A stretch of 64,000 bases of DNA from an uncultured Acetatifactor sp. (GCA_910578185.1 CAJTPN010000002.1:1-64000), one strand, 5' to 3'. Shown: positions 42,410 through 52,196, counted from the stretch's first letter. The notes: generated by a model not told the origin, from the letters alone. Made by a program: numbers and translations.

Positions 42410-45400
42410 AAATTTTTCTGAGCGGTGGACAGCATCAGCTTGATTCGGTTCAACTGATTGACTTCACTTGCGCCGGGATCATAGTCGATGGCCACGATAT
42501 TGGAATTGGGGTAGGCTTTTCTCAAAGCCTTGATTACACCTTTTCCTACCACATGGTTGGGCAGACAGCCAAAGGGCTGAGTGCATACGATATTTGGTAC
42601 ATCATCATGGATCAGTTCCACCATCTCGCCTGTCAGGAACCAACCTTCGCCTGTCTGGTTGCCAATGGAGACAATGGGTTTTGCGTAGGATGCAATCTCA
42701 CGGATGGGTGTGGGCGGCGTAAAATGCTTGGACTTTTTAAATTCTTTTACGGCGGTACCGCGCAGAATATGTTCGATTGCCCATATTCCCAGCGCAGAGC
42801 TGCGGGCCGCTTTTTTGCTCATGCCCAGGCTGTCGGCCTTATAAATCTGGTTGTAGAAGCAGTAGAGCATAAAATCGATCAGATCCGGTACGACAGGTTC
42901 TGCGCCTTCCGCTTCCAGAAGTTCCACCAAACGATTGTTTCCGGCAGGAGAAAATTTTACCAGGATTTCGCCTACTATGCCCACTCTGGGTTTTTTGATT
43001 TCCAGAAGCGGAATGGAGTCAAAATCCCGTATAATTTCCTTGCAAAGTCTTTTAAATGCAAAGAAGTTGATATGTTTTGCGGATACAAAGTCCTGGGCTG
43101 TTTTCAGCCACTTTTGATGCATTTCGTTTACGCTTCCCGGTACCGCTTCGTACGGGCGCATCCGATAGACGCAGCGCATGAAGATATCGCCGAATTGAGC
43201 GGCAAAGGCGGCGCGGATCAACAGATCGGCATTGATATGGAAACCGGGATTGCGCTCAATTCCGCCTAAGTTCAGAGAGATTACAGGAATTTGCTCCATA
43301 CCTGCCTTTTTGAGTGCGCGACGGATAAAGCCTACGTAATTGGTGGCGCGGCAGCCTCCTCCGGTCTGACTCATGATAATTGCTGTCCGGTTCAAATCGT
43401 ATTTTCCGGATAACAATGCTTCCATAATCTGTCCAACCACCAACAAGGAGGGATAACAGGCATCGTTGTTCACATATTTCAGTCCAACGTCCACAGAGTG
43501 CCTGTTGTCATTGTCCAATACAACGAAACGGTATCCGCAGGCATTGAATGCAGGCTCCACGATTTCAAAGTGGATGGGAGACATCTGAGGACAGATGATG
43601 GTATATTCCTTTCTCATTTCTTCGGTGAAAACCACTTTTTCAATGGCCGAAGATTGGAGCGTTCGCTCCTTGTGCAGTTTCTCCTGAACCCGGATTGCCG
43701 AGAGCAGGGAACGAATTCGGATTCTGGCCGCACCCAGGTTGTTGACTTCGTCAATCTTTAAACAGGTATAAATCTTACCTGAACCGGACAAAATATCGTT
43801 GACCTGATCCGTGGTCACCGCGTCTAAGCCGCAGCCGAAAGAATTCAGCTGTATCAAATCCAGATTTTCCGTTGTCTTTACATAGCTGGCGGCCGCATAA
43901 AGGCGGGAATGGTACATCCACTGGTCGGATACGATAAGCGGCCGTTCAGGGTTTCCCAGATGGGAGATGGAGTCCTCCGTCAGTACCGCAATATCGAAGG
44001 AGGTGATCAGCTCCGGAATGCCGTGATTGATCTCCGGGTCGATATGGTAGGGCCTGCCTGCCAATACAATTCCCCGCTTTCCGGTTTCCTTCAGATAATT
44101 TAAGACTTCTTCGCCTTTCTTGCAAATGTCCTGGCGGGTGTTTGCAAGTTCTTCCCAACCGGCTTTTGCAGCTGCCCGGACTTCTTCTGGGGAAATTTCT
44201 CCGAATTCTTTTACAAGCGCCTGGGTTACAGTGTCCAGGTCCCGGAAGGACATAAAGGGATTCCGCAGTTTTACTTGTCCGCTGCTGATTTCTTCCACAT
44301 TGTTTTTAATGTTTTCCGAGTAGGAAGTAACGATTGGGCAATTATAATGGTTGTTTGCGCCTTTCACCTCGTCTCTTTCGTAAAACAGTGCGGGATAAAA
44401 CACGAAATCTACTTTGGGACGATCGTCTTCCTTCTGCCGAATCAGCCATGTCACATGTCCATGGGCCAGCTTTGCGGGATAGCATTCGGATTCGCTGGGA
44501 ATGGACTCAATGCCAAGTTCGTAAAGCTGACGGGTGGAACTGGGAGAGAGGATCACCCGATATCCCAGTCTGGTAAAAAAGATATGCCAGAAGGGATAGT
44601 TTTCATACATGTTCAAGACTCTCGGAATTCCCACGGTACCTCTTTTAGCCTTGTCCGGCTCTAAAGAAGGATAGGAAAAAATACGCTGTAGTTTGTATTC
44701 AAATAAATTGGGCACATTGTTTGCGTTTTTTTGGCCGCCGATACCACGTTCGCAGCGATTACCGGACACAAACTGACGCCCGCCGGAAAACTTGTTAATG
44801 GTCAGCCGGCAACTGTTGTTGCAGCCCCTGCATTTTGCCATGGAAGTATCATATTTTAAAGCGCAGAGCTTTTCATAGGAAAGCATTGCCGTCTCATAGC
44901 CTGCTTCGTACCGTTCCCTGGCGATAAGGGCGGCGCCGAAGGCGCCCATGATACCTGCAATATCGGGGCGGATGGCTTCACAGTCAGCAATTTTTTCAAA
45001 GCTGCGCAAAACAGCGTCATTATAGAAAGTACCGCCCTGGACCACAATATTTTTACCCAATTCCGAGGCATCGGATACTTTAATTACCTTAAACAATGCA
45101 TTTTTGATGACGGAATAAGCCAGTCCGGCGGAAATATCGGAGACGCCGGCACCTTCCTTCTGCGCCTGCTTGACTCTGGAATTCATAAATACGGTACAGC
45201 GGGTGCCAAGGTCGATGGGATGCTCTGCAAAGATGGCAGCTGCCGCAAAATCCTCCACACTGTAGTTTAAAGATTTCGCAAAAGTTTCAATAAAAGAGCC
45301 GCAGCCGGAGGAGCAGGCCTCGTTCAACTGTACGCTGTCAACGGTCTGATCTTTGATTTTAATACATTTCATATCCTGACCGCCGATATCCAGGATGCAA

Positions 45401-46674
45401 TCAACCTTGGGGTTAAAGAAGGCGGCAGCGTAATAATGGGCGACTGTCTCCACTTCGCCGTCGTCCAGCAAAAAGGCGGCTTTCATCAAAGCTTCGCCGT
45501 ATCCTGTGGAACAGGAGCGGACGATATGTACATCCTCCGGCAGCTGTTCATAGATGTTTTTTAGGGAGCGGATGGCAGTTTTTAAGGGGCTTCCGTCATT
45601 GCCTGCGTAAAAGGAATAGAGCAGGGAGCCATCCTCGCCTACCAGGGCGATTTTAGTGGTGGTGGAACCGGCATCGATGCCCAGATAGGCGTTTCCCTTG
45701 TAGTCTCCAAGAGGTGTAGCGGCTACATGGGCGCGGCCGTGGCGCTCTTTGAAACGGGCATAATCCTGTTCGTCCACAAACAAAGGTTCCATGCGCTCTA
45801 CTTCAAATTCCATCTTGATATCCGAGGAAAGCCTGGCGGTCATCTCTTCCATGGTAACGCCTTTGCAGGCGGCCTGGGATGTCTGTTCCCCGGCGTGCAG
45901 GGCAGCGCCGATAGCGGCGAAAAGATGCGAGTTATCCGTATCAATAATATGGTCTTTGTCCAACTGTAAGGTGCGGATAAATGCCGTTTTCAGCTCCGAA
46001 AGAAAGTGCAGAGGACCGCCTAAAAAGGCCACATGTCCACGAATCGGTTTACCGCACGCCAGGCCGGAGATGGTTTGATTTACCACAGCCTGAAATATGG
46101 AGGTGGCAAGATCTTCTTTTGTGGCGCCTTCGTTGATCAGGGGCTGGATATCTGTCTTGGCAAAAACACCGCAGCGGGCCGCAATGGTATAGAGCGACTG
46201 ATAGTTTTTTGCATATTCGTTTAATCCGGAGGCGTCAGTCTGAATCAGAGAAGCCATCTGGTCGATAAAGGAGCCGGTACCGCCGGCGCAGATTCCGTTC
46301 ATGCGCTGCTCTACGTTTCCGCCTTCAAAATATATAATTTTGGCATCTTCTCCGCCGAGTTCAATGGCCACGTCGGTTTTGGGCGCCAGCTCTTTTAAGG
46401 AGGATGCTACGGCGATCACTTCCTGGGTAAAAGGAACGTCCAGGTGGTTTGCCAGAGTGAGACCGCCCGATCCCGTAATCATGGGATACAGCGTCAGGTT
46501 TCCCAGTTGTCTATAAGCTTTTTCCAAAAGTTTGGAAAGAGTTTCCCGAATATTGGCAAAATGGCGTTCGTAATCGGAAAACAGAATATTGTGCGTTTCA
46601 TCCAGAATTGCGATTTTGACCGTGGTGGAACCGATATCAATGCCAAGAGTCGCAGTTTTGTTTAATGCTTCCAT
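42397..46674 (-). CDS. Giant acyl-CoA dehydratase activase-type protein (two ASKHA domains, DUF2229, HgdB/D-like part)
   Basis: A 1425-residue protein of the 2-hydroxyacyl-CoA dehydratase activase family. It holds two tandem BcrAD/BadF/HgdC-type ATPase domains: GIDIGSTTVK (11-20) with ELGGEDAKII and GICAGGTGSF, then GIDAGSTTTK (about 324) with DIGGQDMKCIK and NEACSSGCGSF. The CxxGxG-type turns carry the cysteine expected to bridge a [4Fe-4S] cluster. A cysteine-rich patch (CRGCNNSCR), a DUF2229 block (near 660-770) and a C-terminal part like the dehydratase subunit HgdB/D follow. So activator and dehydratase-like parts are fused. Substrate unknown. ATG 46674 has AAGGAG; the 12-codon longer frame is rejected. 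Confidence 0.9.
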   Translation of the reverse strand: MEALNKTATLGIDIGSTTVKIAILDETHNILFSDYERHFANIRETLSKLLEKAYRQLGNLTLYPMITGSGGLTLANHLDVPFTQEVIAVASSLKELAPKTDVAIELGGEDAKIIYFEGGNVEQRMNGICAGGTGSFIDQMASLIQTDASGLNEYAKNYQSLYTIAARCGVFAKTDIQPLINEGATKEDLATSIFQAVVNQTISGLACGKPIRGHVAFLGGPLHFLSELKTAFIRTLQLDKDHIIDTDNSHLFAAIGAALHAGEQTSQAACKGVTMEEMTARLSSDIKMEFEVERMEPLFVDEQDYARFKERHGRAHVAATPLGDYKGNAYLGIDAGSTTTKIALVGEDGSLLYSFYAGNDGSPLKTAIRSLKNIYEQLPEDVHIVRSCSTGYGEALMKAAFLLDDGEVETVAHYYAAAFFNPKVDCILDIGGQDMKCIKIKDQTVDSVQLNEACSSGCGSFIETFAKSLNYSVEDFAAAAIFAEHPIDLGTRCTVFMNSRVKQAQKEGAGVSDISAGLAYSVIKNALFKVIKVSDASELGKNIVVQGGTFYNDAVLRSFEKIADCEAIRPDIAGIMGAFGAALIARERYEAGYETAMLSYEKLCALKYDTSMAKCRGCNNSCRLTINKFSGGRQFVSGNRCERGIGGQKNANNVPNLFEYKLQRIFSYPSLEPDKAKRGTVGIPRVLNMYENYPFWHIFFTRLGYRVILSPSSTRQLYELGIESIPSESECYPAKLAHGHVTWLIRQKEDDRPKVDFVFYPALFYERDEVKGANNHYNCPIVTSYSENIKNNVEEISSGQVKLRNPFMSFRDLDTVTQALVKEFGEISPEEVRAAAKAGWEELANTRQDICKKGEEVLNYLKETGKRGIVLAGRPYHIDPEINHGIPELITSFDIAVLTEDSISHLGNPERPLIVSDQWMYHSRLYAAASYVKTTENLDLIQLNSFGCGLDAVTTDQVNDILSGSGKIYTCLKIDEVNNLGAARIRIRSLLSAIRVQEKLHKERTLQSSAIEKVVFTEEMRKEYTIICPQMSPIHFEIVEPAFNACGYRFVVLDNDNRHSVDVGLKYVNNDACYPSLLVVGQIMEALLSGKYDLNRTAIIMSQTGGGCRATNYVGFIRRALKKAGMEQIPVISLNLGGIERNPGFHINADLLIRAAFAAQFGDIFMRCVYRMRPYEAVPGSVNEMHQKWLKTAQDFVSAKHINFFAFKRLCKEIIRDFDSIPLLEIKKPRVGIVGEILVKFSPAGNNRLVELLEAEGAEPVVPDLIDFMLYCFYNQIYKADSLGMSKKAARSSALGIWAIEHILRGTAVKEFKKSKHFTPPTPIREIASYAKPIVSIGNQTGEGWFLTGEMVELIHDDVPNIVCTQPFGCLPNHVVGKGVIKALRKAYPNSNIVAIDYDPGASEVNQLNRIKLMLSTAQKNLKGR

Positions 46675-46695
46675 GTAATGCTCCTTCCTGTAGCC

Positions 46696-46724
46696 GCAGT
46701 GGTTTGACAAAAGAAAACCGCTGC
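46696..46724. promoter_or_regulatory. Hairpin in the activase leader
   Basis: GCAGTGGTTT (46696-46705) pairs with AAACCGCTGC (46715-46724) with one wobble. It lies in the minus-strand leader between the promoter and the activase start. A role in leader control or RNA stability is a guess. Confidence 0.4.
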
Positions 46725-46804
46725 CTGAAACGAATCATTTCCGTTCCGGTCAGTTAATGAGATAACAATCAGAACATTGCTGACGCGAAACGACATTCTA
46801 AGAC

Positions 46805-46833
46805 ATTATAGTACAATGTACTATAAAATGCAA
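46805..46833 (-). promoter_or_regulatory. Activase promoter with built-in palindromic operator
   Basis: On the minus strand TTGCAT (46828-46833), exactly 17 bases, TATAAT (46805-46810). A perfect palindrome TTATAGTAC-AAT-GTACTATAA (46806-46826) covers the spacer and -10, the classic place for a repressor dimer. The binding protein is not encoded next door and is unknown. Confidence 0.6.
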
Positions 46834-46896
46834 ATACTAAGACCTGTGAAAAGTTTATAAAAAAACTGATTTTTAAATTAAAAAGGAAAAGTTTGG

Positions 46897-46925
46897 TTTA
46901 CTTATGGAAAAAGGAATGATAAAAT
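46897..46925 (+). promoter_or_regulatory. Predicted promoter of the rhomboid-like gene
   Basis: TTTACT (46897-46902), 17 bases, TAAAAT (46920-46925). The rest of 46675-46991 holds only the activase promoter and hairpin. Confidence 0.4.
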
Positions 46926-46991
46926 GAATATGCGGTTGTGCTTTGGGAAATGCCATAATGAAAAGAGGAAATAGTTGGAGGATCGATTTAG

Positions 46992-47846
46992 ATGAGCAAT
47001 TTTGAGAAAAAATTCGGGAAGTACGCCATCAGAAATCTGTCGTTGGCGTTGGTTTTATGTTATGTGGTGGGGTATGTAATCGGGATGATCAACGGAAGAT
47101 TTTTGTCATATCTGACGCTGAATCCCTATGAAATTCTTCACGGACAGATCTGGAGGCTTTTCACTTGGATCATCGTGCCTCCAAGTTCCCTGAATCTCTT
47201 TACGATTATTATGCTTATGTTTTATTATAACATAGGCAACAGTCTGGAGCGCACCTGGGGGACATACCGGTATAATGTGTATATTCTGTCTGGAATGTGC
47301 TTTATGATTCTGGGCAGTTTCATATGGTTGGCAATTGAGTACTTTCTGATGGGGGGCGCAAAACTGCCTGAAAATCTGGCGCGTGATTTTTTTGCTGCCA
47401 GATCCGTGCTTTTTTCCACTTATTATATCAATATGTCTATTTTCCTTGCATTTGCGGCCACGTTTCCCGATATGCAGGTGTTGTTGATGTTTGTGATTCC
47501 CGTAAAAGTGAAGTGGATGGGAATTTTGTACGGAGTGTTGCTGTTATATGATTTCTTTATGGGAGGGCTGGTAATTAGAATCGCCATTGGTTCTTCCCTG
47601 TTAAATTTTGTGATTTTCTTCCTGACTTCCAGAAATCACATTCATATGTCGCCGCGGCAGATTAAAAGAAGAGTGGAGTTTCGACAGAATATCAAGAGAA
47701 ATACAAGGGTCACAAAACACAAATGCACCATTTGCGGACAGACGGAGGACGACAATCCTGAACTGGAGTTCCGTTTTTGCTCAAAATGCAATGGCAATTA
47801 TGAATATTGTCAGCAGCATTTGTTTACGCACACGCATGTAAAATGA
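46992..47846 (+). CDS. Rhomboid-like membrane protein with C-terminal zinc ribbon, catalytic residues absent
   Basis: A 284-residue protein with about six membrane segments arranged like rhomboids (WRLFTWIIVPPSSLNLFT in loop one, then GNSLERTWGTYRYNVYILSG). The GxSG serine and the TM6 histidine of active rhomboid proteases are not seen; the matching segment reads YYINMSIFLAF. It is therefore probably a derlin/iRhom-like pseudo-protease. The cytoplasmic tail (237-284) has Cys245, 248, 263, 266, 273 and His276, 280, 282, a likely one- or two-zinc ribbon. GGAGG precedes the start, and the sigma-like gene follows 13 bases later. Confidence 0.75.
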   Translation: MSNFEKKFGKYAIRNLSLALVLCYVVGYVIGMINGRFLSYLTLNPYEILHGQIWRLFTWIIVPPSSLNLFTIIMLMFYYNIGNSLERTWGTYRYNVYILSGMCFMILGSFIWLAIEYFLMGGAKLPENLARDFFAARSVLFSTYYINMSIFLAFAATFPDMQVLLMFVIPVKVKWMGILYGVLLLYDFFMGGLVIRIAIGSSLLNFVIFFLTSRNHIHMSPRQIKRRVEFRQNIKRNTRVTKHKCTICGQTEDDNPELEFRFCSKCNGNYEYCQQHLFTHTHVK

Positions 47847-47859
47847 GGAGGGAGCAAAG

Positions 47860-48639
47860 ATGAAGGGGGAAGATTCCAAGGAGATAATATTTGTCAAAAG
47901 TCTGGAGAAAGTGCGGCAGATTGCCCGGGCTCAGGGAAATTGTATCCGGGGGGAACAGGTTAGAGCAGAACTTTCCGCGCTGAATTTAAATGAAAATCAG
48001 ATGGAAATGGTATATGATTATCTAACTAAGCATAAAATCATGCTCGGGGAACCGGCGGAAGGGGAATGTATGGCGACGGACGAGTTTTCCGGCCCCATAA
48101 CGGAGGAAGAAAAGAATTATCTGCAGGATTATCTTGATGAGATTGCCAAACTTCCAGTGTATGACGAAAATGAGATAAAAGCTTATACGATTGGGGCCAT
48201 GTCGGGGGATGCAAAGGCGTTAAAGTGTCTGGCGGAGAGTTACCTAAAGGATGTGGCAGATATCGCCCGCATGTATACGGGGCAGGGGGTATCGCTGGAA
48301 GATTTAATCGGAGAGGGGAATGTTGCGCTTACCATGGGACTGGGGGAGCTGCACAGGTTGGAGCAGGGTTCCGATGCCAGGGAAATGCTGGCAAAGAGGG
48401 TGATGGATGCCATGGAGGCGGTTATCGAGGCGACTGCAGAGGGCGAATTGGCGGATAAAAAGGCAGAGGATAGGGTTAACCTGGTAGCGAAAAAGGCGCG
48501 GGAACTTGCGGAGGTACTGCACAGAAAGGTAACTGCGCATGAGCTGGCGGAAGAGACGGATTTCTCGGTAGAGGAAATAGAGGATGCCATGCGCATGAGT
48601 GGCTATAAGATTGAGGATTTGAGACGCTCCGGGGGTTAA
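47860..48639 (+). CDS. Truncated sigma-70-like protein
   Basis: A 259-residue protein with sigma-70 layout but missing parts. It has a region 1.1-like head (about 12-60), region 1.2 (about 82-115), and region 2.1-2.2, where GQGVSLEDLIGEGNVALTMG (141-160) matches the core-polymerase contact motif. In place of regions 2.3-2.4, which melt and read the -10, there is an Ala/Glu-rich helix (about 170-205). A region 3-like helix-turn-helix (about 206-255, AHELAEETDFSVEEIEDAMR) follows, and region 4 is absent. It could bind polymerase without normal promoter reading; that is inference. ATG follows GGAGGG. Confidence 0.8.
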   Translation: MKGEDSKEIIFVKSLEKVRQIARAQGNCIRGEQVRAELSALNLNENQMEMVYDYLTKHKIMLGEPAEGECMATDEFSGPITEEEKNYLQDYLDEIAKLPVYDENEIKAYTIGAMSGDAKALKCLAESYLKDVADIARMYTGQGVSLEDLIGEGNVALTMGLGELHRLEQGSDAREMLAKRVMDAMEAVIEATAEGELADKKAEDRVNLVAKKARELAEVLHRKVTAHELAEETDFSVEEIEDAMRMSGYKIEDLRRSGG

Positions 48640-48678
48640 AAGGATGTTGTCTATTGGGAGCATGGAGGATTTGGCAGG

Positions 48679-49128
48679 ATGCAACAGACATTTTATGAAG
48701 ATTACAAATATAGTATGCAGGATGTGAACCGGATTTATGTGGGCTGTAAATACACCTTTGAGGAATTGCTGGAAGCAGAGGATATTTCCTTTAAATTCAG
48801 GATGATTATGCAACGGTATATGCTGCCGGAAGCCAATCCGGAGGACACATTGGAGACACATTTATATTACCTTTTGCCGGAAAGTTTTCTGGTGAAAATA
48901 TACAAGCAGATGAAGGCAAAGGTGAGGGTAAATTTATTAGAAGAGAAAAGGCGACTTTTTGCGGCAGGACCCGGAGAAGATGAGGGCAAGCCTGCCCAGG
49001 GGAAACAGTATGTGACAAGAATGCTTTCGATAGAACAGCTTGCGGCGATTATGCCTTCGGAGAAAGAAAAGAAGGGGATTGTGGTGCAGGAACTGTCTGT
49101 CAGTAAACTGGCTTTGACAGGAATGTGA
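48679..49128 (+). CDS. Hypothetical protein, 149 residues
   Basis: A mostly helical soluble protein, opening FYEDYKYSMQDVNRIYVGCK and ending KGIVVQELSVSKLALTGM. No domain is recognised. It follows the sigma-like gene by 39 bases and precedes the peptidase gene by 86. A GGAGG lies 11 bases before ATG 48679. Its place suggests a shared transcript with the sigma-like gene, so it might act with it, but nothing in the sequence proves that. Confidence 0.65.
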   Translation: MQQTFYEDYKYSMQDVNRIYVGCKYTFEELLEAEDISFKFRMIMQRYMLPEANPEDTLETHLYYLLPESFLVKIYKQMKAKVRVNLLEEKRRLFAAGPGEDEGKPAQGKQYVTRMLSIEQLAAIMPSEKEKKGIVVQELSVSKLALTGM

Positions 49129-49214
49129 AATGGGCAGAGCATCCCAAAAAGTTTTTACAGGAGACGCCACAGGCAAAAAGAGAGAATTATAAATTCTAGA
49201 TAAGGAGAGAAGAG

Positions 49215-52130
49215 ATGAAAGTAGAAGAACTGACAAGCTATGAGGTCATTGAGAAAAAAGAGGTCGCAGATATCAACAGTGTGACTTATCTGTGCCGGCA
49301 CAGGAAAACAGGCGCAAGGGTCGCGTTGATTTCAAATGATGACGACAACAAGGTATTTTACATTGGTTTTCGCACCACGCCGAAAGATTCCACCGGTGTG
49401 GCACACATTCTGGAGCATTCCGTGCTGTGCGGATCTAGGGAATTCCCCCTGAAGGATCCCTTTGTGGAATTGGCAAAAGGCTCCTTGAATACCTTTTTAA
49501 ATGCCATGACATATCCGGACAAGACCGTCTATCCGGTGGCCAGCTGCAATGACAAGGATTTCCAAAACCTGATGCATGTGTATCTGGATGCGGTTTTTTA
49601 TCCAAACATATACGAGAATGAAGCAATTTTTCGTCAGGAAGGCTGGCATTATGAATTGAACGAGTCAGGTGATCTGATTTATAACGGAGTGGTCTACAAT
49701 GAGATGAAAGGGGCGTTTTCTTCTCCTGACGGGTTGCTTTACAGAGAAATTTCAACTGCCCTGTATCCTCATACAACCTACGGATGCGAGTCTGGCGGAG
49801 ACCCTGCGGCGATTCCGGATCTGACATATGAACAGTTCCTGGATTTCCACCGAACCTACTATCATCCTTCCAACAGTTATATTTATCTGTATGGGGATAT
49901 GGATATGGCGGAAAAGCTGGCGTTTATAGATGAATATTATCTTTCCAAGTTTGACGCGCTGGAAGTGGACTCAGTTGTAGGCGTGGAACCTGCGTTTACG
50001 GAGCCTGTGCGCAAGGTGAGAGAATACCCGATCAGTGACAGCGAGAAGGAAGAGGAAAATGCGTATCTGGCCTGGAACGTTTCTCTTGGGGACAGGATTG
50101 ACAGGGAGCTTTATGTGGCTTTTAAGGTGTTGGATTTCGCACTTTGCACCGTTCCCGGCGCACCGTTAAAGAAAGCGTTGATTGAAAAAGGAATTGGCAA
50201 GGATGTGTTCAGCATCTATGACAACGGAATCAGACAGCCTTATTTTAGCGTGGTGGCAAAGGGTACTTCTGTGGGACGGGAGGAGGAATTCAAAAATACC
50301 ATCCGAGAGGTTTTGGCAGGGATTGTCAAGAATGGTTTTGATGAAAAAGCTTTGCTGGCTGCAATTAATTTCTATGAGTTCAGATACAGAGAGGCAGATT
50401 ACGGAAGGACGCCCAAGGGCTTGATGTACGGACTTCAGATATTGGACAGCTGGCTTTATGACGACGGAAAGCCGTTTATCCATGTTGAGGCCAATGCTAC
50501 TTTTGCCGCGCTTCGCGAAAAGGTGGGCAAGAAGTATTTTGAGGGATTGATAGAGAAGTATCTGTTGGATAATGCCCATGGCGCCATGGTGGTTCTGCAG
50601 CCTAAGATCGGATACGCAAAGGAACAGGAAGAAGCGCTTAAGTGTAAGCTGGCGGATCTCAAGAGCAAGATGACCCAGGAAGAATTGGCGGGGATACGGG
50701 ATATGATGGAAGCCCTGACTGTTTTCAGGGAAACGGAGGATTCGCCGGAAAACCTGGCTAAGATTCCGCTGTTGACCAGAGAGGATATCCGCAGGGAAGC
50801 AGCACCGTTAATCAATGAGGAAAGGTCATTAGGCAGTGCCAGGACATTGTATCACAATGTTTTCACCAACGGAATCGGTTATCTGACGCTGATGTTTCAG
50901 GTACATGACATTCCTGAGGAGTATTATCCTTATATAGGAATACTGAAAAATGTGTTTGGGCATTTGGATACGGAGCATTATACCTATGGAGAGCTGTCCA
51001 ACGAGATCAATCTGGTTACGGGCGGAATCAATGTAACTCGGGTTATGTATGCGGATATTACAGGCGGGGATAAATTTCAGATGACTTTGGAGGTCAATAC
51101 CAAGGCGCTGTACGCCAACCTGGCGAAAGCGGTAGAGCTGATGGGCGAACTGATGCTGACCAGCAATATGACGGATACCAAGAGGTTAAAGGAGATTCTG
51201 GCGGAAAATATTTCCAGAATGCAGGAATATATGATGGAAAGAGGTCACAGCGTTGCGGTGGAAAGAGCGCTTGCCTATGATAATCCCCAGGAAGCGGCAT
51301 CGGATCTGCTTGGCGGTATCGGTCAGTACCGACTGATTTCAGGCCTTGAGGCAGACTTTGAGAGCAAAAAAGATCAACTGGTGGAGAAGCTGCAGACCCT
51401 CTGCAAGATGATTTTCCGCCCAGAAAATCTTATGGTGGACTTTACCGGAGGCGAGGAAGCACTGGAACTTCTGGAAGCGCCTGTGGCGGCGCTTTGCAAG
51501 CGGCTGTATACCTGCGATGTTGAGAAAGAAAATTACATTCCTGTATTGTCCGGAAGAAACGAGGGCTTTATGAATGCTGGACAAGTGCAGTATGTATGCC
51601 GCGGGGGGAATTTCCTGCGCAAGGGACTTCCGTATACGGGCGTGCTGAACGTACTACAGGTAATGATGGGATACGAGTATCTGTGGGTTAATATTCGTGT
51701 CAAGGGCGGCGCCTATGGTTGTATGAGCGGATTTTCAAGGAACGGTGCCAGCTATTTCGTGTCTTATCGCGATCCTAACTTGGGCCAGACCATAGACGTT
51801 TACGAAAAAGCGGAGGAGTTCATTGCGAAATATGAGGCTAATGAGAGAACCATCACCCAATATATCATTGGCACTTTCAGCGAGTTGGATATTCCCCTGA
51901 CAGCTTCCGCCAAAGGACGTCGTTCCAAGGAAGCATACATGGTGGGAATGACCTATGAGATGCTCCAGAAAGAGAGAGATCAGGTGCGTAACGCCACTCC
52001 TGAAGATATCCGTCAGATGGCTAAATATATCAGGGCCTTTATGGAGGATAATTGTCTGTGTGTAGTTGGAAACGAACAGAAGATTAAGTCGGAAGAGGAT
52101 AAATTTGATAAAATAGAGAACCTTTTCTAA
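49215..52130 (+). CDS. M16C-family zinc metallopeptidase (PreP/insulinase type)
   Basis: A 971-residue cytoplasmic zinc peptidase of the presequence-protease/M16C group, which degrades peptides in a closed chamber of two halves. The inverted zinc motif HILEH is at 64-68, with the third ligand Glu about 75 residues on near KGSLNTFLNAMTYPDK and NGVVYNEMKGA. A C-terminal M16C-associated half with RVKGGAYGCMSGFSRNG gives the Arg/Tyr pair usual in this group. No signal peptide. The start ATG has AAGGAGAG. A strong terminator follows. Confidence 0.93.
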   Translation: MKVEELTSYEVIEKKEVADINSVTYLCRHRKTGARVALISNDDDNKVFYIGFRTTPKDSTGVAHILEHSVLCGSREFPLKDPFVELAKGSLNTFLNAMTYPDKTVYPVASCNDKDFQNLMHVYLDAVFYPNIYENEAIFRQEGWHYELNESGDLIYNGVVYNEMKGAFSSPDGLLYREISTALYPHTTYGCESGGDPAAIPDLTYEQFLDFHRTYYHPSNSYIYLYGDMDMAEKLAFIDEYYLSKFDALEVDSVVGVEPAFTEPVRKVREYPISDSEKEEENAYLAWNVSLGDRIDRELYVAFKVLDFALCTVPGAPLKKALIEKGIGKDVFSIYDNGIRQPYFSVVAKGTSVGREEEFKNTIREVLAGIVKNGFDEKALLAAINFYEFRYREADYGRTPKGLMYGLQILDSWLYDDGKPFIHVEANATFAALREKVGKKYFEGLIEKYLLDNAHGAMVVLQPKIGYAKEQEEALKCKLADLKSKMTQEELAGIRDMMEALTVFRETEDSPENLAKIPLLTREDIRREAAPLINEERSLGSARTLYHNVFTNGIGYLTLMFQVHDIPEEYYPYIGILKNVFGHLDTEHYTYGELSNEINLVTGGINVTRVMYADITGGDKFQMTLEVNTKALYANLAKAVELMGELMLTSNMTDTKRLKEILAENISRMQEYMMERGHSVAVERALAYDNPQEAASDLLGGIGQYRLISGLEADFESKKDQLVEKLQTLCKMIFRPENLMVDFTGGEEALELLEAPVAALCKRLYTCDVEKENYIPVLSGRNEGFMNAGQVQYVCRGGNFLRKGLPYTGVLNVLQVMMGYEYLWVNIRVKGGAYGCMSGFSRNGASYFVSYRDPNLGQTIDVYEKAEEFIAKYEANERTITQYIIGTFSELDIPLTASAKGRRSKEAYMVGMTYEMLQKERDQVRNATPEDIRQMAKYIRAFMEDNCLCVVGNEQKIKSEEDKFDKIENLF

Positions 52131-52156
52131 AAGTTCCCGTCTTATATCATAGAAGA

Positions 52157-52196
52157 GCCGGGGCATTCCTGCCAGGGTGGAATGCCCCGGCCCGAT
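52157..52196 (+). terminator. Terminator after the M16C gene
   Basis: GCCGGGGCATTCC (52157-52169) and GGAATGCCCCGGC (52179-52191) form a perfect 13-pair stem, with TTTTT shortly after. Confidence 0.88.
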
